Assembly: GCA_965656535.1 (NCBI GenBank)
Contig: CBFHKX010000003.1
Location: forward strand, 248,001 to 312,000
Origin: Lishizhenia sp965656535
Lineage (GTDB): Bacteria; Bacteroidota; Bacteroidia; Flavobacteriales_D; Crocinitomicaceae
Reading direction: 5' to 3'
DNA: 64,000 nucleotides
The notes below the pieces were generated by a model. That model did no database searches and had not been told where the DNA came from. It worked only from the letters and a program-made list of their open reading frames with translations. A program made the position numbers and the translations under genes. This document shows positions 26,343-34,965 of this stretch, one piece after another; within the stretch, counting starts at the first letter, position 1, and each line of letters opens with the position of its first letter.

Positions 26343-26350
26343 TATTTTTG
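26343..26350 (+). promoter_or_regulatory. Candidate -7 box of the TPR-ribH-glmM run
   Basis: TATTTTTG is a full match to TAnnTTTG, 23 bases before the ATG at 26373. Confidence 0.6.
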
Positions 26351-26372
26351 CAAGGCTTAAAATAGCAAAGAC

Positions 26373-27014
26373 ATGAGTGAAGAAATAACGAGAGAAGAAA
26401 TTATAGAACAGTTTAAAGGAAACAAAGTTCTTAAAGGAATAACAATTGCGGTTGGCGTTTTAGTAGTTGGAGTATTAGTTTACTTTGCTTACAATACTTT
26501 TATTGCAAAGCCTAACGAACTTGCATCTAATACGCAAAATGCAAGAGGAATCATGTTATTAGAAAAAGATTCTCTTGATCTAGCAATTGAAGAATTAGAA
26601 ATACACGCAGATGAATTCAACGGTTACACAGGAGGAGAAGTTGCGCAGTTTGGTTTAGCAAGCGCTTACTTTAAAAAAGGAGATTTTGAAATGGCTTTAT
26701 CTACCTTAAAAGATGTAAAGCTTGAAGATATTTATCTTTCTACTATGGCAATAGGTATGCAGGGCGACTGTTATTCAGAAATGGAAGATTACCAAAGCGC
26801 AGTTGAAAAGTATATTGCTGCAGCCGAAAAAGATAAAAACGACTTAACTACACCTATGTATTTGTTCAAAGCAGGTTTGAATGCAGAGGCTGCTAAAGAT
26901 TTTGCTAAAGCTGCAGAATTTTACAACAGAATAAATGAGGAGTATACTTCGTATGCTGCTCAAAATGGAATCGAAAAATATATCGCAAGAGCAGAAAACT
27001 CTAGCACTAAATAA
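26373..27014 (+). CDS. TPR protein with N-terminal membrane anchor
   Basis: This 213-residue protein has one transmembrane helix (about 24-44), preceded by a short cytoplasmic basic-acidic segment. At least three tetratricopeptide repeats follow (EVAQFGLASAYFKKGDFEMA, QGDCYSEMEDYQSAVEKYI, FKAGLNAEAAKDFAKAAEFY). Layout and length resemble YfgM-type ancillary proteins of the Sec translocon or envelope chaperone network; that identity is inferred. It precedes ribH by 12 bases. Confidence 0.87.
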   Translation: MSEEITREEIIEQFKGNKVLKGITIAVGVLVVGVLVYFAYNTFIAKPNELASNTQNARGIMLLEKDSLDLAIEELEIHADEFNGYTGGEVAQFGLASAYFKKGDFEMALSTLKDVKLEDIYLSTMAIGMQGDCYSEMEDYQSAVEKYIAAAEKDKNDLTTPMYLFKAGLNAEAAKDFAKAAEFYNRINEEYTSYAAQNGIEKYIARAENSSTK

Positions 27015-27026
27015 GAATGGCTAAAC

Positions 27027-27521
27027 ATGGCTACAGAAAATAGAAATTTATCAGAATATAATAAGGATTTTGTTCCTAATGGTGCCGGTTTTTCAATCGG
27101 CATTGTTGTTTCTGAATGGAATGAAAACATTACACTAAATCTTTTAAAGGGAGCTAAAAAAGCCCTTTTAGAAAACGGTGTGAAAGAAGAAAATATCATT
27201 GTACGCTTTACACCTGGTACATTTGAGTTACCACTTGCTGCGCAGTATATGTTTGAATATACTAAAGTAGACGGAGTTGTTGCTATTGGCTCTGTTATTC
27301 AAGGAGAAACAAGACATTTTGACTTTGTATGTGAAGGCGCAACCTTAGGATTAAAAGATGTTGGTTTAAAATACAATAAACCGGCAGTTCTTTGTGTACT
27401 AACAGATAATACAATGCAACAAGCTATTGATAGATCTGGTGGTAAACACGGAAACAAAGGTATAGAGTGCGCCATTGCTTGTTTAAAAATGGTTGGATTA
27501 AAACACGAATTAAGCTTATAA
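27027..27521 (+). CDS. ribH: 6,7-dimethyl-8-ribityllumazine synthase
   Basis: This 164-residue enzyme condenses 5-amino-6-ribitylaminouracil with dihydroxybutanone phosphate, the next-to-last step of riboflavin synthesis. Family motifs are IVVSEWNENIT near the N-terminus, FTPGTFELPLAAQY, GSVIQGETRHFDFV (catalytic His about 91) and VLTDNTMQQAIDRSGGKHGNKG. It is normally an icosahedral or pentameric assembly. No other rib gene is nearby. It is 2 bases upstream of the chosen glmM start. Confidence 0.96.
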   Translation: MATENRNLSEYNKDFVPNGAGFSIGIVVSEWNENITLNLLKGAKKALLENGVKEENIIVRFTPGTFELPLAAQYMFEYTKVDGVVAIGSVIQGETRHFDFVCEGATLGLKDVGLKYNKPAVLCVLTDNTMQQAIDRSGGKHGNKGIECAIACLKMVGLKHELSL

Positions 27522-27523
27522 TT

Positions 27524-28909
27524 TTGACACTAATAAAATCAATCTCTGGAATAAGAGGAACCATAGGAGGAAAAGTTAACGAAGGACTAACGCCAATTGA
27601 TGCAGTTAAATTTGCTGCAGCATATGGTACTTGGCTTCAAAAAAGAAATAACGCAAAAAAATTAACGGTAGTTGTAGGTAGAGATGCACGTATTTCTGGT
27701 CCAATTATTTCTAACCTAGTTATATCTACCCTACGCGGTTTGGGTATTTCTATAGTTAATTTAAACTTGAGCACTACTCCAACCGTAGAAATGGCCGTTA
27801 CAATGGAAAAAGCGCATGGCGGAATTATTTTAACCGCTAGTCATAATCCAAAACAATGGAACGCTTTAAAACTTTTAAATGAAAAAGGTGAATTTATATC
27901 GGGTGCAGACGGAACTGAAGTACTAACACTTGCAGAAAACGAAGACTTTCATTTTGCAGAAGTTGATGATCTCGGAAAGTACAAAGAGGACAATACTTAC
28001 ATGCAAAAACATGTCGGAGCAATTTTAAAGCTACCTTATTTAAATTTAGAAGCAATTCAGGCTGCAAATTTCAAAATTGTAGTTGATGCAGTAAATAGTA
28101 CAGGTGGAATCTTTGTTCCTTACTTGTTAAAACAACTTGGCGTTACTCAGATAGAAGAATTATACTGTGAGCCCACAGGACATTTTCCGCACAACCCAGA
28201 GCCTTTACCAGCACATTTGGTAGATTTATCAGATAAAATCAAAGAAACTAAAGCAGATTTAGGTATAACTGTAGACCCTGACGTGGACAGATTAGCAATG
28301 GTTTGCGAAGACGGAAGTATGTTTGGCGAAGAATATACACTAGTTGCCGTTGCAGATTATATTTTATCCCAAAAAGGAGGTGCAACTGTTTCTAACCTTT
28401 CTTCAACAAGAGCATTGAGAGATATTACTGAAGCACGCGGTCATAAGTACTTTGCATCTGCAGTTGGTGAGGTAAATGTTGTTGAAAAGATGAAGGCAGA
28501 GAATGCTGTAATTGGAGGTGAAGGCAACGGAGGTGTTATTTTACCTGAATTGCATTACGGTAGAGATGCATTAGTTGGAATTGCTTTATTTCTGAGCATG
28601 CTTGCCGAAAGAAAATTAAAGACTTCTGAATTGCGCGACAGTTTTCCTAAATATACGATTAGCAAAAATAAAATAGCGCTTACCCCAGATATTGATGTTG
28701 ACCAAATCTTAACGAATATGGCAGCTAAATATCAAGATTTAGAAGTAGATACGGTTGATGGTGTTAAAATCTACTTTGATAAAGAATGGGTACATCTTAG
28801 AAAAAGTAACACAGAACCTATTATTCGTATTTACTCTGAGAGTGAAAACGAGGAAAAGGCTAATCAGTTAGCAGAAAGAATAATGGAGGAAATTATGGCT
28901 TTAAGCTAA
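27524..28909 (+). CDS. glmM: Phosphoglucosamine mutase-type phosphohexomutase
   Basis: This 461-residue enzyme belongs to the alpha-D-phosphohexomutase family. It probably interconverts glucosamine-6-phosphate and glucosamine-1-phosphate for UDP-GlcNAc. The phosphoserine loop is LTASHNPKQWN (Ser106), the metal loop DPDVDR, the sugar-binding loop GEGNGGV, and the phosphate-binding region SNTEPIIRIY. I start it at TTG 27524 (MTLIKSISGIRGTIGG), two bases after the ribH stop; the longest frame (27467) runs back through ribH. Phosphoglucomutase or phosphomannomutase is not excluded. Confidence 0.88.
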   Translation: MTLIKSISGIRGTIGGKVNEGLTPIDAVKFAAAYGTWLQKRNNAKKLTVVVGRDARISGPIISNLVISTLRGLGISIVNLNLSTTPTVEMAVTMEKAHGGIILTASHNPKQWNALKLLNEKGEFISGADGTEVLTLAENEDFHFAEVDDLGKYKEDNTYMQKHVGAILKLPYLNLEAIQAANFKIVVDAVNSTGGIFVPYLLKQLGVTQIEELYCEPTGHFPHNPEPLPAHLVDLSDKIKETKADLGITVDPDVDRLAMVCEDGSMFGEEYTLVAVADYILSQKGGATVSNLSSTRALRDITEARGHKYFASAVGEVNVVEKMKAENAVIGGEGNGGVILPELHYGRDALVGIALFLSMLAERKLKTSELRDSFPKYTISKNKIALTPDIDVDQILTNMAAKYQDLEVDTVDGVKIYFDKEWVHLRKSNTEPIIRIYSESENEEKANQLAERIMEEIMALS

Positions 28910-28988
28910 ATTTTGCTCTTCAATAATAATAAAAGATTAGTTTTAAAAAATTCGATGTAGTTCACATCTTTGCAAAAAAAAGTATATA

Positions 28989-30137
28989 ATGAGAGTTTAT
29001 TTAGATAACGCAGCAACCACGCCAATTGATCCTGATGTTGTAGAAGCGATGCTTCCTTATTTAGAATCTACATTTGGTAACCCATCTTCTACTCACTTTT
29101 TTGGAAGACAAGCAAAGGCTGCTATTGAAAATTCGCGTAGAAGTGTTGCCAAAAATCTGAATTGCTCACCTTCAGAAATTATATTTACATCTGGTGGTAC
29201 TGAAGCTGATAATATGGCAATAAGTATTGCAGTAAATCAATTGAATTGCAAAACAATTATCACGTCAAGCTTAGAACACCATGCAGTTGGACACACAGCC
29301 GAAAATATTTGTGCAAGCAAAGATGTAAAACTTAGATATGTAAAAGTAGATGAGTTAGGTCATGTTAAACTAGATCATTTAGAAGAATTATTAAAAGAAT
29401 CTAAGGGTAAAGCCTTTGTTTCTTTAATGCATGGGAATAATGAAATAGGTAATCTACTTCCGTTAAAGAAAGTAAGCGAAATGTGTAGACAATATGGAGC
29501 TTATTTCCATTCTGATACTGTCCAAACAATGGCGCATTATGAGTTTGATATGCAAAATATAGATATCGACTTTATTACTTGCGCAGCACATAAGTTTCAT
29601 GGACCAAAGGGAATAGGGTTTTTATATATTAAAAAATCCGTTAAAAGTGCAGCTATGATTCATGGTGGAGCCCAAGAACGAGGTTTACGTGGAGGAACAG
29701 AAAATTTATATGGAATTGTAGGTTTAGCTAAGGCTTTAGAAATTGCTAACCATGATATTCAAGCACATCAAACGCATGTACAAGCTTTAAAAAGCTACAT
29801 GATAGAAAAATTGAGAGAAAATTTTGACGATATTGACTTCCATGGAGATATTCGTCCAGAGAACTCGTTATACACCGTTCTTAATGTTTGTTTTCCAAAA
29901 ACAGATAAGTCGGCAATGCTATTATTTACTTTAGATTTAAAAGGAATTTGTTGTTCTGGAGGTTCTGCTTGCAGCTCTGGATCTTCAAAAGGTTCTCATG
30001 TATTAGAAGGTATTAATGCAGATATGACACGACCAAACGCACGTTTCTCTTTTTCTAGATTTACTACAAAAAAAGAGATAGACTATACAATTGATATTTT
30101 AAAAGAAGTATTTGAATGTAATTTGGTTGCAGGATAA
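28989..30137 (+). CDS. Cysteine desulfurase (NifS/IscS family)
   Basis: This 382-residue PLP enzyme removes sulfur from cysteine for Fe-S clusters or tRNA thiolation. PLP lysine is Lys202 (CAAHKFHGPKG) and the persulfide cysteine is Cys328 (SGGSACSSGS), in the short-insert IscS/NifS arrangement. DNAATTPIDPDVVEAM forms the N-terminus. No isc or suf partner gene is next to it, so it may serve tRNA modification or be a general donor. It follows glmM by 79 bases. Confidence 0.93.
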   Translation: MRVYLDNAATTPIDPDVVEAMLPYLESTFGNPSSTHFFGRQAKAAIENSRRSVAKNLNCSPSEIIFTSGGTEADNMAISIAVNQLNCKTIITSSLEHHAVGHTAENICASKDVKLRYVKVDELGHVKLDHLEELLKESKGKAFVSLMHGNNEIGNLLPLKKVSEMCRQYGAYFHSDTVQTMAHYEFDMQNIDIDFITCAAHKFHGPKGIGFLYIKKSVKSAAMIHGGAQERGLRGGTENLYGIVGLAKALEIANHDIQAHQTHVQALKSYMIEKLRENFDDIDFHGDIRPENSLYTVLNVCFPKTDKSAMLLFTLDLKGICCSGGSACSSGSSKGSHVLEGINADMTRPNARFSFSRFTTKKEIDYTIDILKEVFECNLVAG

Positions 30138-30159
30138 TTTTTAATTTATGCTCTTATCA

Positions 30160-30167
30160 TACATTTG
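30160..30167 (+). promoter_or_regulatory. Candidate -7 box of the broken porin-like gene
   Basis: TACATTTG is a full match to TAnnTTTG, nine bases before the ATG at 30177. Confidence 0.5.
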
Positions 30168-30176
30168 AATTAGTAT

Positions 30177-30708
30177 ATGACAATCAAAATATTATCTCTT
30201 TATTGTGTTTTTTTCTTCATTAGCTCTATTTACCTGTCTGCACAAGATACTCAACCCAAGAGAAAAATTATTGATGTTATCTTAAATGAACCTGCAAAAA
30301 AAATAGTTTGGTGTTAGATTATATGTATGGCATTCCAACTAACACCTTTGGTTTACTTTATAAGAGAAAATTCGAGAATAAAATTAATATAGGTACTCGA
30401 ATTGGATATTATCATTTTAGAACGATTCAAAGCTTGAATTTTGGTCAGCGAGTAATTAACTATTCTGCTGGTGTTATTATCGCTTACTCGATTTTTAAAA
30501 GTATCTGCATTGATGCACTATTCGGATTTCAAGGTGTGCATGTAGAAGAGCCCGGGTTTTTAGGACATAACGCTTATTTTCAATCTGGAGTTTCAATTGC
30601 ATTATTTAAATATCTATTCATTCGCGGTGGTTATTCTACAAAAGCTTACGCCCCGGTAAATTATCACATAGACTTCACTTAGGTGGTGGATTTCAATTTA
30701 GTTTTTAG
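30177..30708 (+). pseudogene. Outer-membrane barrel protein with two frameshifts
   Basis: The gene opens with a signal peptide (MTIKILSLYCVFFFISSIY...) and runs into a stop just after an A8 tract at 30296-30303. One extra base there would give an open frame through NSLVLDYMYG and a Gly/Tyr/Phe-rich barrel of about 125 residues. That frame stops at 30682. A second single-base change around 30661-30672 would restore the ending LGGGFQFSF with stop at 30706-30708, and a terminal Phe is typical of outer-membrane barrels. Both lesions look like one-base losses. It is either a decayed gene or carries two sequence errors; polymerase slippage at A8 could rescue only the first. Confidence 0.75.
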
Positions 30709-30803
30709 TAATTCTAAACACATAACTAAGTAATCCTTACACCTTATCAGAATTTTAAAAAAATAGGAATGTATTTTGCTATATTACTGTAAAATGATTT
30801 GCT

Positions 30804-30944
30804 ATGCATACTGAGAAAAACAATAGAAAAGCTAAAAAACAAGGATTTGACCAAGCTTTATTATCGCTTGGATTAACTTCTAAACCAACCAATAAACCAC
30901 GTTTAAAAACCAAGGTTAAATTGGTATATGAAAAAGAGTGTTAA
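30804..30944 (+). CDS. Possible 46-residue basic small protein
   Basis: The short frame from ATG 30804 encodes a Lys-rich protein (MHTEKNNRKAKKQGFDQALL... ending VYEKEC). It has no membrane segment and resembles nothing I know. It overlaps the convergent phosphatase gene only in the shared stop tetranucleotide TTAA (30941-30944), an arrangement seen at real gene ends in this window, which is mild support. It may be spurious. Confidence 0.4.
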   Translation: MHTEKNNRKAKKQGFDQALLSLGLTSKPTNKPRLKTKVKLVYEKEC

Positions 30945-31606
30945 ACTGGCTCAGGCAATAAATAGTTATCTATAAACTCTCTTACGCAGCCTTCTCCACC
31001 TTTTTTGTTTAGGATAATCTTAGCTTGGTTCTTGATTTTTGCTACTGCATCATTCGGACAAGCGCTTACGCCAATTGATTGCATTACTTCTAAATCGTTA
31101 ATATCGTCACCTATCATTGCAACTTCTGATAAAGAAATTCCTAATTCTTCGCACCATTTATTGAGCACTTCAATTTTCTTTCCTCTGCCTACGTAAAAAT
31201 ACTGAATACCGAGTAAAGTTGCTCTGGCTTTTACCATTTCTGCTTTAAAACCAGAAGAAATAATACCTACCTGAAAATCATTCTTGGTTAAATGAATAAT
31301 TGCCATACCGTCTTTGGTGTTGTATTTTTTCATCTGATCTCCAGCTTCTGTAAAATACATTCCGCCATCGGTCATCACACCATCTACATCTAATATTAAT
31401 AGCTTAATATTTTTTAGTTGTTTGCTTAACGTTCTCAAGTCAGAAAAGAGTAAATCTTTCAAATTTACTTCGTAATGTTTTCCAATCTCTATTAATTGTT
31501 CTAAGGTAAATTCCTCAACACTCTTAACTTCGTTCTTAGTTAAGAATTCAGATAAAGCTACTTCTTTCGCTTCAATTAAGTATTCAATATTTTGTTTAAG
31601 AAGCAT
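30941..31606 (-). CDS. KdsC-type HAD phosphatase with XRE-like N-terminus
   Basis: This 221-residue protein has a C-terminal HAD-IIIA (C0) phosphatase domain (about 65-221) of the KdsC type: LLILDVDGVMTDGG with Asp73/Asp75, IISSGF and AMIGDDINDLE. The family hydrolyses KDO-8-phosphate and related sugar phosphates. The N-terminal 60 residues are additional and resemble a degenerate XRE-type helix-turn-helix, especially LEQLIEIGKHYEVNLKDLLF. It begins two bases after the DAHP synthase stop and is the last gene of the four-gene run. Confidence 0.85.
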   Translation of the reverse strand: MLLKQNIEYLIEAKEVALSEFLTKNEVKSVEEFTLEQLIEIGKHYEVNLKDLLFSDLRTLSKQLKNIKLLILDVDGVMTDGGMYFTEAGDQMKKYNTKDGMAIIHLTKNDFQVGIISSGFKAEMVKARATLLGIQYFYVGRGKKIEVLNKWCEELGISLSEVAMIGDDINDLEVMQSIGVSACPNDAVAKIKNQAKIILNKKGGEGCVREFIDNYLLPEPV

Positions 31607-31608
31607 AT

Positions 31609-32610
31609 TTAAACGATTTGATAACCAACTGCTTGTGCTATTGGATTTAACACACTTGGAATTGAACTAAATTCTTCGTGGTTCAATTGCTGAGAAGCAT
31701 CTGATTTTGCAACTTTAGGGTTAGGATGCGCTTCAATTAACAATCCATCTATTCCCATTGCAACACATGCTTTTGCTAGTGGAATAACTCCGTATGCGTG
31801 TCCCATTGCATGACTAGGATCTAATATAATTGGCAAATTAGTATGTTCTTGTAGATAAGCAACTCCACATAAATCTAAGGTAAACCTTGTTTTCGTTTCA
31901 AAGGTTCTTAACCCTCTTTCGCAAAGAATAACATTTTCATTTCCACCAGAAAGCACAAACTCCGCACTTTGCACAAACTCTTGTAAAGTAGTACCAAAAC
32001 CACGTTTAATTAAAACAGGTTTCTGTGTTTTAGCACACGCTCTCAAAATTCCTTGATCATACATTGCCTTAGCTCCTACTTGAATAACGTCAGAATATTC
32101 AATAACCTCTGCAATATGCGTAGCATCGCGTACTTCAGTAATTACATTCAATCCAAACTCCTCGCGCATCTTAGCTAACAACTTCAATCCTTCTAAGCCC
32201 AAACCTTGAAAACTGTAAGGAGAAGTTCTTGGTTTGTAACATCCACCCCTTAAAGTGGTTAAACCCATTCCTTTAATCAACTGAGCAGATTCTCTAATTT
32301 GGTCTTCAGATTCTACCGAACATGGTCCGCCAATTAAAATAGTATTTCCGGTACTTCCACCAATTGTAGTAGCACCAATGTTTACTTCTCTAACCTCTTT
32401 TTTATACGTTTTAGAAGCCAACTGCATATCATTAGGAAAAACCCATGAAGCTTCGCATTTATCTTGTAATGAACTTGGCACCTCTTTAACAGAAGACGAA
32501 GTTACCAGTACCTCTACTCCATTTTTATCCGTAAAATGAAACGCTTTATTTGCATCTGCCAACTGTGCAGCTTCTTGTGTATTTATGTTTGGTTTTAAAT
32601 GTAATATCAT
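31609..32610 (-). CDS. 3-deoxy-7-phosphoheptulonate (DAHP) synthase, type I-beta
   Basis: This 333-residue enzyme condenses PEP with erythrose-4-phosphate at the entry of the shikimate pathway. The barrel begins about residue 75 with LIGGPCSVES; the DAHP-specific motif KPRTS (126-130, in YKPRTSPYSFQG) distinguishes it from KDO-8-phosphate synthase. LDPSHAMGH is present. A ferredoxin-like N-terminal regulatory domain (1-70) is typical of Thermotoga-type enzymes. Its start overlaps the RPE-CBS stop in ATGA, so it is coupled to that gene. Confidence 0.92.
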   Translation of the reverse strand: MILHLKPNINTQEAAQLADANKAFHFTDKNGVEVLVTSSSVKEVPSSLQDKCEASWVFPNDMQLASKTYKKEVREVNIGATTIGGSTGNTILIGGPCSVESEDQIRESAQLIKGMGLTTLRGGCYKPRTSPYSFQGLGLEGLKLLAKMREEFGLNVITEVRDATHIAEVIEYSDVIQVGAKAMYDQGILRACAKTQKPVLIKRGFGTTLQEFVQSAEFVLSGGNENVILCERGLRTFETKTRFTLDLCGVAYLQEHTNLPIILDPSHAMGHAYGVIPLAKACVAMGIDGLLIEAHPNPKVAKSDASQQLNHEEFSSIPSVLNPIAQAVGYQIV

Positions 32611-33611
32611 AATTCTCCTTTTATCAAGTTCACAAAAGTAACGATTCCCGTTGCTTTATTCTCATTGTTTACAACTGGTAAGTACAAAATTGGGAAAGAC
32701 TTACTTTTTACTAACGCAAGTAACTCTTGTACACTTGCTTCTTCGTTTATTTTTACGGGTTGCACATTTACTAATTGAGATAAATTTGGCGTATTAAGGT
32801 TATCAATATTATTTAATAACGTTTTGCGCACATCTGCATTAGAAATAATTCCTTTAAACGTTCCATTAACATCAATTACAACACAAAAACCCATCTTACC
32901 ATTTTCTATGGCTTGCAAAACGTTTTTCAAACTCAAATTTTGCACGTTTACACAAATTGGAGTTTTGAGTGTATGCATAAAATCTTTTACCAAAAATTGA
33001 GAATTGTGCTCTCTGTTGGTAAGGTTCATCAATGCTTCTCCAATACTTGCAGATTTGAATAGATAACTTCCAGAAACTGAGGCTCTAACACCCATATTTC
33101 TTAAAATGAAAGAAACCTCGGCGTTTACACCACCGTCTACATGTACCGTTTTCGTAGGATATTTTTGTTTGAACTGTCTTACCTTCTTAAAATTAATAGG
33201 GTCAAACACTCCACCGCTCTGACCAGGAATCGTAGCCATTACAAGCAGAAAATCCCAATCTTTATATGTGTCAAATACATCAATTGGCGTTGGGGTAATT
33301 ACAGCCAATCCTTTTTCTCCCTTTATGTCTTTTGGAAACTCAAAGCCTTCTGGCAATTGTTCATATTGAAAAGTGACATATTCTACCGGAACTTCTCTCA
33401 ATAAATCAAAATAGTTATCAGGTGTTTCTGTGATTATATGAAGATCTATTGGCAAATCACACCACGTTCTAATGTTTTTAATATCCTCAAATACAGACAG
33501 ATCGTCGTTGCAGTCTACATGCAGTAAATCTACATTATGTGCAACTAAATCTTCTATTACTGTCTTCAAATCTCTTTGCTTATCGGAGTATATAGATGCT
33601 GATATCTTCAT
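32607..33611 (-). CDS. Ribulose-phosphate 3-epimerase-like protein fused to two CBS domains
   Basis: This 334-residue fusion has an RPE-type TIM barrel (1-200) that retains the metal/acid-base residues His31 and Asp33 (LLHVDCND), His58 (DLHII) and Asp159 (VHVDGGVN), although PGFGGQ is changed to PGQSGG. Residues 205-334 form two CBS modules (GFCVVIDVNGTFKGIISNAD, FPILYLPVVNNENKATGIV) similar to those on KdsD arabinose-5-phosphate isomerases. A second, canonical rpe is at 37085. It overlaps both neighbours by four bases. Substrate is unknown; nucleotide control through CBS is inferred. Confidence 0.88.
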   Translation of the reverse strand: MKISASIYSDKQRDLKTVIEDLVAHNVDLLHVDCNDDLSVFEDIKNIRTWCDLPIDLHIITETPDNYFDLLREVPVEYVTFQYEQLPEGFEFPKDIKGEKGLAVITPTPIDVFDTYKDWDFLLVMATIPGQSGGVFDPINFKKVRQFKQKYPTKTVHVDGGVNAEVSFILRNMGVRASVSGSYLFKSASIGEALMNLTNREHNSQFLVKDFMHTLKTPICVNVQNLSLKNVLQAIENGKMGFCVVIDVNGTFKGIISNADVRKTLLNNIDNLNTPNLSQLVNVQPVKINEEASVQELLALVKSKSFPILYLPVVNNENKATGIVTFVNLIKGEL

Positions 33612-33997
33612 AAATCTCTGTCTAAGGGTTTAAATGTATTGTCTGTTATCACTAGGTTGACTCTATTTTTACTAAATATACTATCTCTTATCATTTTCTG
33701 TATGCGCGTAAGCATTATTTGTTCTTTCAATAAGATAGGTTGGTCTTGAAATACTTTTTTCTCTATTAGATTTACCTGAATAATTTTGTTTTTCAATAAT
33801 TCTAGCTGAATTGTTTGATGCGCCTTACCAATAAACCCATTGCGTTTCCAAAACTTAGTAAACTTTACTGCATCTTCTTTACTTACTCCATTAATGTAGT
33901 AAACATCTAAGTTCTGTGTTTTAACCATATCTCCCATTGGATTTCCGCAGGATAAAAGCAACAGAGTCAAAAGAAAAAATTGTATTCCTTTTTTCAT
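33608..33997 (-). CDS. Small lipoprotein, unknown function
   Basis: This 129-residue lipoprotein has signal MKKGIQFFLLTLLLLSC with the lipobox Cys17. The remainder is basic and amphipathic, with no family I recognise. It is the first gene of the run leading to RPE-CBS, DAHP synthase and the KdsC-type phosphatase, and overlaps the RPE-CBS start in ATGA, so it is translated with them. An envelope protein at the head of a sugar-phosphate operon is odd. Confidence 0.7.
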   Translation of the reverse strand: MKKGIQFFLLTLLLLSCGNPMGDMVKTQNLDVYYINGVSKEDAVKFTKFWKRNGFIGKAHQTIQLELLKNKIIQVNLIEKKVFQDQPILLKEQIMLTRIQKMIRDSIFSKNRVNLVITDNTFKPLDRDL

Positions 33998-34077
33998 AGG
34001 ATAAAAATAAGTGTAATCTTTAAGAATTTCTTACATTTCATGGGTACTTTTAAACAGTTACTTTAGGATAACATTTT

Positions 34078-34908
34078 ATGCGATTAAAAAATCAGATTTA
34101 CACAGGTGCAAATAATAAAAAAGCCTTATTCGATTTAACAATACCAGAGCAGTTTAACGGAAAATTATTGCTTTTTCTTCATGGATACAAAGGTTTTAAA
34201 GACTGGGGATGCTGGAATCTTATGGAAGATTTTTTCTTAAAGAAACACTACGGCTTTTGTAAGTTTAATTTCTCTCACAATGGCGGAACTGTGCAAAACG
34301 GCATTGATTTTCCTGATTTAAATGCATTTGCTAACAATAGATATAGCTATGAGTTAACAGATACGTTAAAAATGATAGACATTTTACATCAGACAGTTAA
34401 AGCAAAAATAGACGACTTTATTCTGGTAGGACATAGTCGTGGTGGTGGAATTGCAACCTTGGCAAGTACAGAAAAACGTGTAAACAAACTCATCACTTTG
34501 GCAAGTGTTTCAGATCTTGAATCTCGCTTTCCGAAAAATGAAAAGTTTGAAGACTGGAAAAATTCGGGCAAATACTTTGTAAATAACGCTCGAACAAAGC
34601 AGAGAATGACTCACAATTTTAGCTTTTACACTGATTTTATTGAAAACCGCAAACACCTAGAGATATCTTCAGTAACAAAACATATTTCAGTGCCTTGCTT
34701 GCATATTCATGGGGATAAAGACTCCTCTGTGCTTCCTTTTGAGTCGGAACGACTAGCCAACTTGACAAATGGTACGTATTTAGAAATCAAAAACACACAA
34801 CATACATTTGATGCCAAACATCCGTGGAAGGAGCAAGAGTTACCTCCAAAAATGAAAGAGATATGCACCTCAATGGATATATGGATAAAAAAACAAGCGC
34901 AACATTAA
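34078..34908 (+). CDS. Alpha/beta hydrolase
   Basis: This 276-residue alpha/beta-hydrolase fold protein has the nucleophile elbow GHSRGGGIA (Ser about 120), a lid-like region at 150-200, IHGDKDSSVLP supplying the acid region, and the C-terminal catalytic His in TQHTFDAKHP. It resembles serine aminopeptidase S33 / DUF1749-like cytosolic esterases. It has no signal peptide. The substrate cannot be inferred from neighbours; it is divergent from the lipoprotein run on the left. Confidence 0.85.
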   Translation: MRLKNQIYTGANNKKALFDLTIPEQFNGKLLLFLHGYKGFKDWGCWNLMEDFFLKKHYGFCKFNFSHNGGTVQNGIDFPDLNAFANNRYSYELTDTLKMIDILHQTVKAKIDDFILVGHSRGGGIATLASTEKRVNKLITLASVSDLESRFPKNEKFEDWKNSGKYFVNNARTKQRMTHNFSFYTDFIENRKHLEISSVTKHISVPCLHIHGDKDSSVLPFESERLANLTNGTYLEIKNTQHTFDAKHPWKEQELPPKMKEICTSMDIWIKKQAQH

Positions 34909-34965
34909 ATTGCACTTGTTTCTATCTTGATTTAGATGATAAGCATACTGCATCCATTCTTGCAC

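Noticed and set aside
32607..33611. KdsD (arabinose-5-phosphate isomerase) by its CBS domains
   Set aside because: KdsD has an SIS domain; this protein has an RPE-type TIM barrel, so only the CBS part is comparable.
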